Shown here: in pieces, positions 10,976 through 21,730 of the stretch
How the letters are laid out: each line of letters opens with the position of its first letter
Position numbering within the stretch: position 1 is the first letter of the stretch
NCBI GenBank assembly: GCA_033816765.1
Contig: CM066293.1
Location: 3,782,001-3,846,000, forward strand
Source of the DNA: Nothopassalora personata
Taxonomy: Eukaryota; Ascomycota; Dothideomycetes; Mycosphaerellales; Mycosphaerellaceae
DNA length: 64,000 nucleotides
Direction: 5' to 3'
The notes under the pieces: model-generated
What the model was told of the DNA's origin: nothing
Databases searched by the model: none
Seen by the model: the letters and a program-made list of their open reading frames with translations, nothing else
Made by a program: the position numbers and the translations under genes

Positions 10976-11921
10976 GACCATGAAGGCGGCGAAAGAGACA
11001 ACGGTAATGGAGGAAGGAGGCGAAAAGCGGAGCGGAAACCGAAGCAGAAACTGTGGATGATGCGATCGGCGGCTTTATCAATCTGTGGTAGTGGCTCTCG
11101 TCTTCGTCGTCGTCTTCGTCGTCTATCTCTTGCGCAAGATCCAAAAACACCTACGGACACATCCCCACGGCAAGACATGGACTTACTCTGCTCATTCTCC
11201 GATTGACTCTTGCCTCCCCAGCATGGTTGCAATGGGCAACGTTGCACAGCCTCCCTATTCTCTCCAAACCTGGAAGTCGCACCAGACCGGAAATTCATCA
11301 CTGGAAAGACCCTACTCGAGGAAGGTAGTCGCTCCTTGTGCAGTGAAGTACACTGTGCTTCTTTGGTCCATACGCCTAGGTCCTCGAAACTCTTGACCCC
11401 ACTGTGTCCGGACATTCTGCTCGCAGTGCGTTATCATATCATTCGAGTGGATTTGGAACTAAAGGTATAACAATAAGTGCTTGGCTGTGATGTACATAAC
11501 CAACATGTAATGCGACTCTGCATGCTCCACATATCGACAACGAACCGCTTGATGTCCAGCTTTGCTTTCAAGATGAGTATCCTCACAATCGCTATAGTGT
11601 TGATACAGGAATCATGTATGTCGTGCTTGTTATGCAATCTCTCAGCTGGCCTTGCGAGCGCCGACCGTGTTGTTTGGTCGAGAGACAAGGCATGCATGGG
11701 TTGTGCGACGTGAATCCGGCCATAGAAGAACAATACATTTCACTAGCAGGCCGCCGCTCCATGTACCAAGGTGGTTCGGCATGCCCAGAGATCTCCGCCC
11801 GTCTTGGCGGCCAAATTCTGGCGTACTCGTCTGCCCTGCGTTGACTTGTTGCTCCGGTCGCTCTGTCCGATCAGACTCCCGTGGCGATGTTCGCTGCAGC
11901 TTGTGTAGCAAAGGTATCCTT

Positions 11922-12572
11922 CTATTCCTTTCGGTCTCCCCTTGCAGGTTCTCGTCCTTGAGGTCGTTTCGGGAGGGGCAATGAAGACCCAGTTGATGGC
12001 CGAGTGCTGCTGGAAGGAGACATGTCCTGGGAGATGGCAAAAGTCTGCTGGCTTGAAGAAGTGTAGCGCGGTGTAGGCGGGAGCAATGAATGGCGGACTC
12101 TCCTCACTTGCTGTAATTCCACAGCCAGAATCACATCCTGCGGCGTCCACTCGGGGATCACAAGTGCAGCAGAAAGGCGTGCATCCCGAGCTTCTCTAAG
12201 CAGGACCACGTCCTGCTCGGCAGTCGCGCATAGTCGTGGCATATGCAGCTGTAGCGGGTGGAGGAACGCTTCGGTGCATCCATCCGGTCCCAAAAGTCCA
12301 TAGGCGTCCAGGATGCTCAGCCGCCAGAACGAGTGTTGCTCGAAGTGGGAGAGGTACGTCGAGACAAGCGGCGGTGGTAGTATCGCACAGATGGCCCCAA
12401 CCACTTCCACGAAGAGAGCCGTGTCCAGGTTCATGCGGGCCGTGGCATAGATGGTACATTCCGACCGTGCCGTCTGCTGCCACCAAGCGCGGAAGGAAGC
12501 GGCGATTTCCGTACTCTTGGCCATGTTCCCGGAGGTGCGGACGGCCAGCAGTGTCGAGTGGGGTGCGGTCAT
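11922..12572 (-). CDS. Hypothetical FWRLS-family protein, short member
   Basis: A 216-aa intronless frame with ATG at 12572; a second in-frame ATG at 12524 (MAKSTE) is equally good. Residues about 60-110 align without gaps to the large protein at 22417: D-x5-E-x2-G, a Pro, F-x-Q-x2, then FWRLS-x-LD-x4-L-x-GP. Upstream, AWW-x4-R-x4-IY matches the ORF at 21731. After position 150 it turns into a Ser/Pro/Arg-rich, probably disordered tail, so it lacks the second half of the 22417 protein. Function is unknown. Predicted to be soluble (no membrane segment seen). The overlapping frames on both strands at 11642-12693 are shadows. Confidence 0.5.
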   Translation of the reverse strand: MTAPHSTLLAVRTSGNMAKSTEIAASFRAWWQQTARSECTIYATARMNLDTALFVEVVGAICAILPPPLVSTYLSHFEQHSFWRLSILDAYGLLGPDGCTEAFLHPLQLHMPRLCATAEQDVVLLREARDARLSAALVIPEWTPQDVILAVELQQVRRVRHSLLPPTPRYTSSSQQTFAISQDMSPSSSTRPSTGSSLPLPKRPQGREPARGDRKE

Positions 12573-12599
12573 GCCCGAGCTGCTGCCGGTGATAGGAAA

Positions 12600-15150
12600 G
12601 CGGTTGGGTCAGAGAATATGGGCGGAGAAGAGACTGTGTGCGTGTGCAGATGTGCTGTGCCCATGTGCGTACATGTCGGGCATGTACCCACATGGCATGG
12701 CGGTTTTCACGCTTGAGCTGAGTTTTTCAGTACGCGACGGCAGGAAGCAGTGATGGTTAACAGCACTGACAGCAACTCCCTCGGAGCGGAGACGAAGCTG
12801 CCGGAAACGACCAAGAATCCAGAATCATTCTGGATTATCGGCCATGGTCAGTAGGTGTAAGTCGCGCTGTCCTACAGAGCGCCTTCCAACTCCGCAGCCA
12901 ACCTTGGACGTAGCTCGGAGCTGTGTCCGCTCGGTACGCACCGTTAGCTCTCATCGTGCCGGGTCCCCAGATAGCGGCCGGTTGAAAGCTTTCCCAGCTT
13001 TACAACTGCACTACGCCCGCATTTTGCTCTCGTCGCTTACGAAACATGCATATACAACAGAAGCAGCTACGCGCTATCTCGCGATACATCTTTCGTCATC
13101 ATACGATGGTTTCGCGAGCTGTTGCGAGGCGGCCAAGTGAAGGTGTGCAATTGCGTTCACGGCCGGGGGACCTAGTGCAGATGCTGGCCTCGGGCCGCTC
13201 CCGACACCACCTTTTAGCTTGACCCACATCCTCACTCGCCGCCACCTCGAGTTTCCATTGTCGTATGCACCCATGTGAACCAAAGCGCAAAGGCCAGTTC
13301 TCTCTCTTGTCCGCATTTAGCGCTGACCACGACATGAGAAAACGACGTAAGCTCTTTCATCTTTCCTGCCTGTTGAGTTTCTTCCCTCTGCGCTCTCAGC
13401 TTCCGGCAACCGACATGATCCTTTTTACTGACCATTATGCCGACGAGGCTCAGCAAGGCTGAGCAGCACCACTACCGCTCTAGTGACAAGGTGTTTGGCG
13501 GTCTGCTACTCTTCAGCTGTTTCTCTGCTAATCTACCCTGTAGTTATACAGTCCCAACTCATCTGACAGCAACAGAAACGACCGGACGACGAGGACATCG
13601 CTGTCATGAGTGCTGTTCTGCAGCGTTGGGCAAAAAGCCGCCGAGTCTACATGTAAGCTTCGTTCGCACGTTCTCAACGCAGAGCAGCTCGTACATCGTG
13701 ATCTGGAACAAATTGCTCGTTGTCTGGCTGTCCTTTCACCACGCCCACATCGCTACTCTGCAGCGTCTCGGCCTCATCCACCCAACATTAGTGAGGGACA
13801 AGACTCGAACGGCTGCCGCCGCCCCAGCACTCCGATCACCTTCGCAGGGCCCCTCCAGTGCAGGTCGAGCACGAGCATGACCAGATGTCTTCATGAGAAC
13901 GTGTCGCCATTACTAGTCAACACGATGCAGTATCAGCCCAACCCGTCTCAATGGTTCACGGCCTTTAGCTGAGTCCTTGATGAAGCTTGGACCTGAGCAT
14001 CAACCAGCACATCGATCAGCCAATTCAATCGGTCCATTCGACAGTTCGGCGTCACAACCTACATAAACCCCGATCATCCACATAGGCCGAGCCATCCATC
14101 GTCCGGAAGCGTGGCGAAGCCTGAGCAGCCCAGCACGACGGCAGGAAGCAAAGAGGTCGAACATCAACTACCTCAACGTCATCATGCCCAGTCTGGTCAA
14201 GAGATCCACATGTAGATATCAGGACACTGGCCAAAGCAACCCATTCTCGATATGGCTGTTCCACAGGGTGCCCTCGATTGGACATTGCATCCGCCACTGG
14301 AGCCGGGACCCAACTCGTCATCAGTTGGCCAGAAGTTACCGCAGATTGTGGTGAGGCAGCTTCATACCAACGACCAGCATCGCCACCACCAGCAGATCCG
14401 TCTCGTTAGTAGATCCGATTCGTTAAGCACTGAATCAAAGTCTAAACTGTTCTTGCCGCCACCGGTCGGGACAGGAGCTGCGTCAAATCCTCGCGAACGA
14501 GCAATGCCGCCACCACTTGCACCCTCCAACCGTACTCTGGACTTCAACTGTTTGCGCCTCCTGCGCAGTAAGCTGCGATATAAAGTCGACCATCCTCGAA
14601 GCAAGTGTCGCCATTCCTAATCTAACGATTGTGGCCAGCTAGTAGAAGAATGATAAGCGGATGGACAGTGTTCAGCCTTCGATACCACCTATTAGAGACA
14701 GCATCATGGGCTGGCAGCACCACCGCTGTCCGAAAGTGTCCAGGACATCAACAGTTGGCGTCACCGCCAACGCATCAACACTAGGTACAGAGTATAGCTT
14801 CCTTACCGTGGACTTCCTAAACTCTAGCTTGGGCGTTATAGCCAACCATTTTCTATGGTCACCATAGGCAGCTTACTACGTCTCGGCGTTAATGTCACTT
14901 CTCCAATGCCCCTTCTCTCCGTTGCCATCACTATTATATAGATCGACACCGCTATCGATGTCACAATTATCCGCGCCTTATCGTTATCATCGTTCAACAC
15001 AGTCGGTCCAGGAGCAATCATGCGCCCAGAACTCACTAGTCGACAACAGGGAGGCACAGGCAGCGGATAGTAACGAAAGTCTCCTTGTCTTGCCCCGAAC
15101 CGCCTCTGTCTTACTTAGTCCGCAACCGCTTTAGGCAGCGACCACTGCTA
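12600..15150. other. No confidently supported gene
   Basis: Frames exist at 13437-13880, 13610-13972 and 14252-14620 (plus), but they overlap each other in different frames and carry no recognisable domain. 13610-13972 (LVHRDLEQIARCLAV...) has the most protein-like composition. From 14620 onward TA content rises and coding potential falls. Confidence 0.4.
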
Positions 15151-15347
15151 TGTCTACTTTAGGATGCCCTCGATAAACTTACTCCTACTTTTAGGCACGC
15201 GATACTTTAATTCAGGTGCGACGAAGGAAGGGTGGATGGCCATAATACACTTGCAGCAAAGTGTAGAAGACATGACAGAGAGGTGTAGAGAGGTTGAAAT
15301 AGCAGTAGTAGAGAGGACCTGTCGTAGCGGAGAACTCGTTATGTTAG

Positions 15348-15829
15348 AACTCCGAAGGGTTTCACACTGTGAGCCTAGGTCGGCGACCTCGGTCGGAAGA
15401 GCCAGATCAGTATCATCTCTGTCGCGCTCTCCAGCATCGCTGATATAATACCGTACTAACCTCCATAGTTTCCGAGCAAGGCCCCCTCGACCTCTAAATC
15501 TCCGCCACCGGCCTACACATCTCACGCCCGCCTCATCAACCTCGAACGAAGCCTCCATAACCACTTTACAAGAAGTCCACGCCGTCGCAGCATTCTTTCA
15601 CACCCTCTACTACCAATGGGGCCGCACCGACATCCTCGACGAACTACTACACCTAAACATCGGTATCATCGCCGCAATCTACCACGACGCCTCGATCTGG
15701 GATCCCCTCCCCTGGGTCGCTCTGTCCCATCTCAGCACCATAGCGCGCGCCGTGGGCGAGCAGCTATTTCAGATAGCGCGGAGAGCGGTTTTAACAGGGC
15801 AGGTAGAGTGGTCACCGGTTAAGGTGTAG
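15348..15829 (+). pseudogene. Spliced relic related to the FWRLS/AIYH family
   Basis: Exon 1 ends at 15409 (reading from a TAG at 15345), and exon 2 runs 15469-15829. The candidate intron 15410-15468 is 59 nt with donor GTATCA, branch site TACTAAC at 15454-15460 and acceptor CCATAG, and splicing preserves the frame. Exon 2 encodes about 120 residues with a helical stretch (HAVAAFFHTLYYQWGRTDIL) and then IIAAIYHDASIWDPLPW, where AIYH-x2-SI matches the ORF at 21731. No start codon was found; the upstream TAG may be a RIP-made stop. The 3' flank (15830-16050) looks like decayed coding sequence with TAG in place of TGG/CAG. I call it a relic. Confidence 0.4.
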
Positions 15830-17060
15830 GATTTAACGATGAGAAGAAGGGTATAGCGTTGCCACAGGCGTGGTAGGAGACGGCGGCGACGTTCTATGCA
15901 TTGTTGCAGTTGGGCGAGAGGAGTAGTAGGGAGGACGCAGGTAGGTCGAGAGTATCGGTGGTGGTGTAGACGAGGGAATGGAAATGGTAAGGATAAAGGC
16001 GATGGGGAAGGCGACGGGGAAGGCGAAGGCGAAGGCTAAGGAGCTTGACGGGGCGACTTCTCGCTGCGGCCGAGTGCCGGGTGCTGCCGGGTTGTTAATG
16101 GTCTTAATCTAACGCTACAGCATCGGTAAGAGTTTATCTCGTAACAAAGGTCCTAAGGGTATGTTCGAAAGCTGGCGTGCTATAATATAGCATATCGAGT
16201 TTCAATGTGTGTATTCAGCTACCGGCGATACTTCGCATACCGTCGTCACCACCACTACCACCACTACAACACGTCGCCACCCTACAACTGCCCGATAAGC
16301 GCCAGGCCGCCAGGCACGTCTACGATAGCCCCATCCCCCGCATCTATACTACATCTACTCCCAACCAACTACACTACCGACTCTTCTCGCTCCTCTAACT
16401 ATCATCACTAGCAGTGATAAGAATCCAATCTCGGGTAGTCCTTACACCCTAATCCTAGCTACACCTCGTCTACTCTAACCCTCCCGTCCCGGCCTCTACA
16501 GCCTCTGGTATATCCTTGTAGCCCTCCATCGCCCTGGGCTACTCGCGTGCACGAGATTTCCTAGGTAATGTCGGATTGACAGAGGTCTAGATCGTCCGGT
16601 AGGTGGCGCAGGTCTCGTTCTCGAGGTGAGGAGTTGCTACATGGAGAGGGCGATAAGGTCGCTTCGTGGATGGATTGTTAGTAAGTGGGAGGCTTATGTG
16701 TAGATAAAGAAGGGGTCGGTAGGTTTTGTGAAGGATGTAGAGAGCGACTCGCGCTTGGTAAGGAATTTCGAGGTAGGATGGTTGGTGGAAACAGTAGTAG
16801 TTTCTACTTCGGCTTTACTTCACTTATACCTATCTTGTTCACTTTGATAGAGCGCTATTTTAGGTTCTTTGCCCTTGGGAGTGAAGTGGACTTTGGGTCA
16901 TAGGTAATTGGTGTTGGCGGGACATAGGTAGGGATGGACGGGAGGGGGATGTTACATCGGCGTCGGGACTGTGGGAGAGTCGTGGTTTAGGAAGAGGACA
17001 GACTACTCTATAGTTGATTGTTCTGCTTATTGTCGACTATTCGGAACGGCAGAATAGACA
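15830..17060. other. Decayed sequence without a supported gene
   Basis: Moderately TA-enriched sequence with frequent TAG. The stretch 15990-16040 holds GGCGAAGGC-type short repeats, and 16250-16290 is rich in CCACCACTAC. The frames at 16205-16411 and 16685-16903 show no motif. Confidence 0.4.
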
Positions 17061-17070
17061 ACGATGGAAG

Positions 17071-17725
17071 AATACTTGAAGTGAATATGTCATGGGTCCG
17101 TCCCCGTGCATAAGCGGTGAATTACTCCCACGGGGACAATTATGTCCTTTATTACTCCTATAGGGATAATTATGCAAAAATTACTCCTATAGGGACACAT
17201 TATAGCAATCTTTAAGGGCATGTTGTAGGGTGCAAAAAGATACATAGTTAACTATTGTTTCTATAGATGCTAGACACCCTGTTGCTCCGAATGTCGGCTC
17301 TCGACTATGTGTCCGCATTATATATCTTAGATAAGCCCTATCTTGCTTGTTGTGTCGTCCTTGCTCCCCGAGCTACTCTTTACCTACCGTGCCTACTCGC
17401 AACTTATACACGCTACGAGCTGCGAGTCGTTAGGATTAAAACGTACTACTGTTATTCAATATGCTCGTATAAGCTAGCAGAGTATATTAAATAACAGTAG
17501 TACATAAAGAAGTCGTATAAAGAGCGACTGCCATAATGTGTCCCTATAGCAGTAATTTGGCATCCCTATGAGTCCCTATAGGAGTAATTTTTGCATAATT
17601 GTCCCTATGGGAGTAATAAAGGACATAATTGTCCCCATGGGAGTGATTCACCGCGTGCATAAGCTATTTATAAAGGTTGGTCTTTCTTCCTCTGTAGATC
17701 ACACAATCAAGACACACACCGCACA
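17071..17725 (+). repeat. Diverged duplicate of 21561-21672, interrupted by the MITE
   Basis: The flanks 17071-17113 and 17655-17725 together match 21561-21672: GTGAA...GTCATGGGTC.GT.CCCGTGCA.AAGCT on the left, then CAATCAAGACACAC.CC.CACATCAAGT on the right. The right-hand copy has no insertion. Identity fades after about 17730. The ORF at 21731 starts just beyond the shared part, so the conserved block may be the promoter or 5' UTR of a duplicated gene. Confidence 0.75.
17114..17654. mobile_element. 541-bp MITE-like inverted-repeat element
   Basis: Terminal inverted repeats are 17114-17196 and 17572-17654. They are 83 bp long with 79 matches, and all four mismatches are transitions; both ends begin GCGGTGAAT. 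The flanks are the 8-bp direct repeat GTGCATAA (17106-17113 and 17655-17662). Inside the repeats ATTACTCC.ATAGGGACAATTATG is reiterated as subterminal repeats. No transposase is encoded: the 75-codon frame at 17267-17494 has no DDE or zinc-finger pattern. An 8-bp duplication is typical of hAT elements, but the ends do not start with the usual CAGNG, so the superfamily is open. The element needs a transposase in trans. Confidence 0.85.
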
Positions 17726-17736
17726 TCAAGTAGAAC

Positions 17737-18015
17737 TAGTGCGTAGCGATGTGGTTCACGTCGTTATCACAGCTCTCGAGATCCTAGAGTAAGCATCGTA
17801 GCCGAATAGTATACTGATTAGGGCGAAGGTTAGCAGAGCGAGCTTCTACAGGCATAAGAGCACAGGTTTTAATTGATTCGAGTTACTTCTTGCCCTACTA
17901 AGGATAGCGGACTGACGGATGTGAGACTTGCTTAAAGTTATGAGACAGCTCTGTATATATAGTGATTAGTCTGCTTCTACTTGAAAGTCTTCCCTTGCCC
18001 CGAAGTGTTGCCTCC
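17737..18015. other. Intergenic, nothing recognised
   Basis: TA-rich sequence between the MITE region and the minus-strand pseudogene. It has no frame, tandem repeat or RNA motif that I can support. Confidence 0.4.
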
Positions 18016-18019
18016 CCTA

Positions 18020-19077
18020 TCAATTATCCCATGAAGTACTGCTACTTTCCTGAGTGGCCGTCAAGCTGGAAGTTGTCCCGTCGGTAGCCTCTAAGAGACA
18101 TGCCTCTGCGCACTGAATTGCGTCTCTCGCCTTCGCGATCACCTTCTCTTCATTGCAGTCATAGCCGTAAGTTGGTCTGCATCGGCTGCACGGTTCCTTG
18201 TACTGTAGTGTGCCCCCTTGCATAGCTTGCCAGTTCCTGATGGACCACTCAGCAAGATTTGTAGGCTTCTTCAACGTTGCGTCAAACTCTCTACAGTTCA
18301 GCTGAGATCTCTGCTCACCTTTAGTAAATTTGTGGATGTCTTCCAGCCACGACTTGGCTGGTTCTACGACTCGTTGCTTCCGGAGGTGTAGCTCGTACTC
18401 CTTCATAGCCTTCTAAAGAACTCTGTTCCTCTTCTACCCGGCTTTGGTTCATTCCCCACCCAAAGGGCTAATGAAGCTCCCGTTCGGCCCTTCTCGATGT
18501 CGTATGCATACGTCCTCGGTATACCAGGCCTACTATCGTCTCCATTCTTCTCTAAGAAAGTCTTATAATTGTATTCCACATCCGCTAGTAAATGTTGTGC
18601 AGAAAGATTGGTAGGGCCTTCCTCACTAAGTCTCTCCAAGATGCAAGAAAGTACTACCTCATGAGTGTCCACAAGCCGTGTCTTCGGATTCTGCACACCC
18701 AATTAGGTCTTCGCCACCTGGATAGCCTCCTGGACTCTCTTCTTAACCTCGGCGACGCCCAAGTCGCTTTCAGGCAATCGCGGATACTGCTGTAAGATGC
18801 GATGCAGTAGTTGATTGAACCCGTCGAGGCGCGGCCATGCAGCTTCCCAGAATACCTGGTGGAAGTAAGTACTGGTATCTCGTGGTTGAGCGAACCGACT
18901 TGGCGACTCTTGTAACGTAGCCTGATCCTTCAATACGCTGGCGCTGTATCTCTTGATAATGGCTACTATGAATGCGACATTAATGCGAGCCCCTCGGTCG
19001 GGTAGATCGAGAGCGAGGGCTAGTTGGATGAGGTTTGATCTATGCTGTGGCGAAACTGCACTGGCATGTGAGTGCAA
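18020..19077 (-). pseudogene. Hypothetical gene broken by one nonsense codon and one frameshift
   Basis: Three adjacent frames read as one protein of about 350 aa. Frame 1 starts at ATG 19077 and ends at TAA (18705-18703). The next codon continues in the same frame (LGVQNPKTRL) to TGA at 18403. The rest (18406-18020) is in another frame, overlapping by ATGA. The TAA fits a CAA-to-TAA RIP change; the second break is an indel or an unrecognised intron. Contents: a helical N-terminal part (QLALALDLPDRGARINVAF), FHQVFWEAAWPRLDGFNQLL in the middle, and two CxxC/Cys-containing stretches near the end (PCSRCRPTYGYDC). No family is recognised. The ATGA overlap is not evidence of coupled translation, because this is a eukaryote. 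Confidence 0.5.
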
Positions 19078-19138
19078 CTAGAGACTCTTGCTCACGATCG
19101 TGGCGAATGAATCTACTGTAGGCCTACCATGTGAAGAG

Positions 19139-19455
19139 GTTCTACTTCACTTTGTCGTTTAGCAAACAGACATTTAAAGGTATGTCCGCACGTTGTTACT
19201 TTAGAAGGTTTGCACTAGCAACGGCCACATGCAACTAAAGAGAGCCTGGTCTGTTCATGTGAATTTCCGCCACCTCGAGACAATTGTGAAGATAGATCTA
19301 GCAGCAAGTTCTACTCCACTTTATCTTTAGCAAACAGACGTTTATCGGTACGTCCGCACGTATTCACTTTAGAAGGTTTGCAGTAGTGACAGCCACGTGC
19401 ATTCAAAGAGACCCTGGTCTATTCACGTGGAATTCTGCTACTAAGAGACAATCAC
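19139..19455. repeat. Tandem duplication, two units 169 bp apart
   Basis: Unit 1 begins at 19139 and unit 2 at 19308. Shared blocks in order are GTTCTACT.CACTTT, TTTAGCAAACAGAC, GTCCGCACGT, ACTTTAGAAGGTTTGCA, GGTCT.TTCA.GTG and GAGACAAT. A third weak echo of the TTTGCACTTTAGC.AACAG part occurs at about 19518-19542. The duplication lies between the divergently oriented ORFs ending or starting at 19077 (minus) and 19624 (plus), so it could be a duplicated shared promoter. Confidence 0.75.
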
Positions 19456-19623
19456 GGACGCACCTGCTTAGTATCGCTACAGCGGAGCTTGCCGCGGGAA
19501 GGACCCTTAAAGGGCATGTTTGCACTTTAGCCAACAGCTTTATCCCTTCTCTTAACCTTTTTAACCAGTCAAAAGCTCCTGGAGGATCCTCATCAGAACA
19601 GACTTCAAATCTAGCACAGCACA

Positions 19624-20151
19624 ATGGCGCGCACTACCGCGTCAACTACTCGGATACAGCCAGTCTCAACTTACCAAGTTGCCTCTCCGTACTCGACTCG
19701 ACCTCTTCTAGCAAGCAAGCCACGCGACCAGCTTGGAGTCGTGCCGCCATCGACAAGCAATAGTCAGCGAACACCGCTTGACGACAGCAACCTCTACTTC
19801 CGGGTTCGAAAGATCAATTCACGTTCACTCTTGGAAGACGTGCAGCGATGTCTTAACGACCTGGACAACGTCTCCTCCGCGCTATCGCTTGCACGTAGTA
19901 TCCTGCCAGACCTCGCGTTAACAGGAGTCGCGGAGCAGGACATTACTATCTCCTCCGGATTTGGCAAGACAATCTGGCCTTGCTATGACCATGGAGGAGG
20001 CAAAGGCCGAAAATGTTCAGACTATCGCTCGCTATGTACCCTCACTACCGCAGGAGAGGAGTCAGTCTTTAGCTTGACTGGCATTACACTTCTTAGGGAG
20101 AAGCAGAAGGTTAAAGACAGGCGTATCATCATGATCATCGGCCGCGCTTAA
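19624..20151 (+). CDS. Hypothetical protein
   Basis: A 175-aa frame from ATG 19624 in a strong start context (GCACAATGGCG). The first 60 residues are Ser/Thr/Pro-rich and probably disordered. Residues 60-110 look globular or helical (LYFRVRKINSRSLLEDVQRC, then LDNVSSALSLARSILPDLAL). A Gly/Lys/Cys stretch follows (YDHGGGKGRKC). No membrane segment and no recognised family. The sequence downstream continues as protein-like frames (next entry), so this may be the first exon of a longer gene. Confidence 0.4.
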   Translation: MARTTASTTRIQPVSTYQVASPYSTRPLLASKPRDQLGVVPPSTSNSQRTPLDDSNLYFRVRKINSRSLLEDVQRCLNDLDNVSSALSLARSILPDLALTGVAEQDITISSGFGKTIWPCYDHGGGKGRKCSDYRSLCTLTTAGEESVFSLTGITLLREKQKVKDRRIIMIIGRA

Positions 20152-20169
20152 ACAACATCCTTTCTTCAT

Positions 20170-20473
20170 CGGCTGGGACCTCGAGGGAGGATTCTGCTTA
20201 CTCGCCGACTCGTATCAGGAGCCGAGTGACACGTACACTGGCGCGGAAGCTATGGAGGGACGCGCAAGCGAAGAAGGCGATGCAGACGAAGTGGAGGAGG
20301 CAGAGCCTGTGTTCCGCTCGCCAGAGGCGCGCCGCGACACGCTGCCGAACGGGAAGGAGGTCTCGTACTGGCGCAGCGACCGACAAGTAACGGGTGGATA
20401 TGTTTTCGAGCACGTGGTTGTGCGCGGCCACGCATTCCACAACTACGGTCAGTGTGCGGCCGACGCTACTTGA
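20170..20473 (+). CDS. Possible C-terminal exon or separate small ORF
   Basis: An open frame from about 20118, protein-like from HPFFIGWDLEGGFCLLADSY, through MEGRASEEGDADEVEEAEP (ATG 20252) to GKEVSYWRSDRQVTGGYVFE and a TGA at about 20473. It is in a different frame from 19624-20151 and overlaps its end. An intron or a frameshift would be needed to join them. The acidic stretch and the aromatic C-terminal part suggest a real protein, but no family is recognised. The minus-strand frames here (20611-20198) are shadows. Confidence 0.3.
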
Positions 20474-20479
20474 ATCCAA

Positions 20480-21560
20480 GGGCATCTCGGTTGGTGTTGG
20501 GAATGAGTTTGATAGTACACTAGTTGGAGCGAAGTATCGTTCACCCCATAGCACACCGCAGCTGATCTGACAAAGCGTACAGAAAGCACAGCCAAGCACA
20601 GCCAAGTGCAAAAGAATTCAGCCAGCCGACATGGAAAGGCGATGACGACGAAGCAGCCGATGGCACTGTCATATATGCAATGAATCCTCATACAAGATGA
20701 ACGCCCACTTTATCTATCCTGCTCCTTGCCCGATCTCTCTGCCTTCTCCATGGGCCGAAACTCGCAAGGTAACAGACACAGTACTCGCTCTGCCCTTGTA
20801 CCCACTCATGTTTATGTCCCATCTCAGAAGTGTCCCACTCGGAACCCAAGCCAAGGCATCTATCCATCCATACACCAGCCTTTCATTTAGGACCGACTTG
20901 TTGGGAAAGTCACAACATCGCTTATGTATGCTTTGACATTGCCCCCAATCAGCAGATCACTTGTCGTATTCCTTCTTCCGAACAAACACTCCGATAAGTG
21001 TCTGCCTTGGAATGCTCAGCCTTCAAGTAGTATATTTTCGTTACTAACGTGCGATTTTGACCCGAGGCCGGGTCTTTGCCAGGGACGCAGGAATGCTGGA
21101 AACCTTCTAGTCGTCAGCCCAAGTGCGAAGGTTCCCGAAGCTGTGGAAAATAGGTCTATCGTCAGCACCGCTCCATGAGTCCTGCCGCGTGTTAGGGGCC
21201 ATTTCCGCTTCTACAGGTTCCTGGCGTTGGGGGTATTCCCGCTGCAGCTGAGACTACGCTTTCCCCTCCGTGAGGCCGTGTGAGTCCAGATTAGTGAGGA
21301 ATGGACCTGCGATGCCCGTAATATGCCAACTTTGACATATCGCCGGGCCTCCAATGCTTGGTTCATCGACACGCTGGGCTGTCTTCTCCTTTGCAAGCTC
21401 GAGAATGTGCGAGATGCCTTTGGCGAAGGCGTCTACAATTCCACGCAGCTGCGAAAGCGCGTCCGCCATTTTAGGACCCTGCTCCTACTGGCTCAATGAA
21501 TGAATGGCGTTGGTTTGAATGGATGCACTCTAGAAGACAGCATGTGAGAGGCACGAGGGG
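20480..21560. other. Intergenic, no supported gene
   Basis: Only short frames (20697-20936, 20924-21178, 21469-21254). None has composition or motifs that separate it from chance. Confidence 0.4.
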
Positions 21561-21672
21561 GTGACTTCGAGTGAACAGGTCATGGGTCTGTGCCCGTGCA
21601 CAAGCTGGTTATATGGCGGTCTCTCTTCCTTCGTAGACCTCTCACAATCAAGACACACGCCACACATCAAGT
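21561..21672 (+). repeat. Uninterrupted paralogue of the MITE target region
   Basis: Matches the flanks of the 17114-17654 element and shows CCGTGCACAAGCTGG where the other copy carries the insertion. This supports GTGCATAA as a true target-site duplication and the 541-bp segment as an insertion. Confidence 0.75.
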
Positions 21673-21730
21673 GGCTCGGCCGCACTGGTTCCTGATCTCG
21701 AGCGCGTCCGTGCTTGTGTGCCGCGCACTC

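Noticed and set aside
10855..11415. Minus-strand 186-aa and 122-aa overlapping frames
   Set aside because: Poly-Arg, poly-Leu and poly-Pro arise from one purine tract in different frames. They may include an upstream exon of the 10789 gene, but nothing decides it.
17267..17494. 75-codon frame inside the inverted-repeat element as a transposase
   Set aside because: Too short, no ATG-to-domain logic, no DDE, zinc-finger or BED motif; it is stop-free by chance.
18403..18406. ATGA stop-start overlap as translational coupling
   Set aside because: Such coupling is a bacterial and rare viral mechanism; here a frameshift or intron in a fungal pseudogene explains it.
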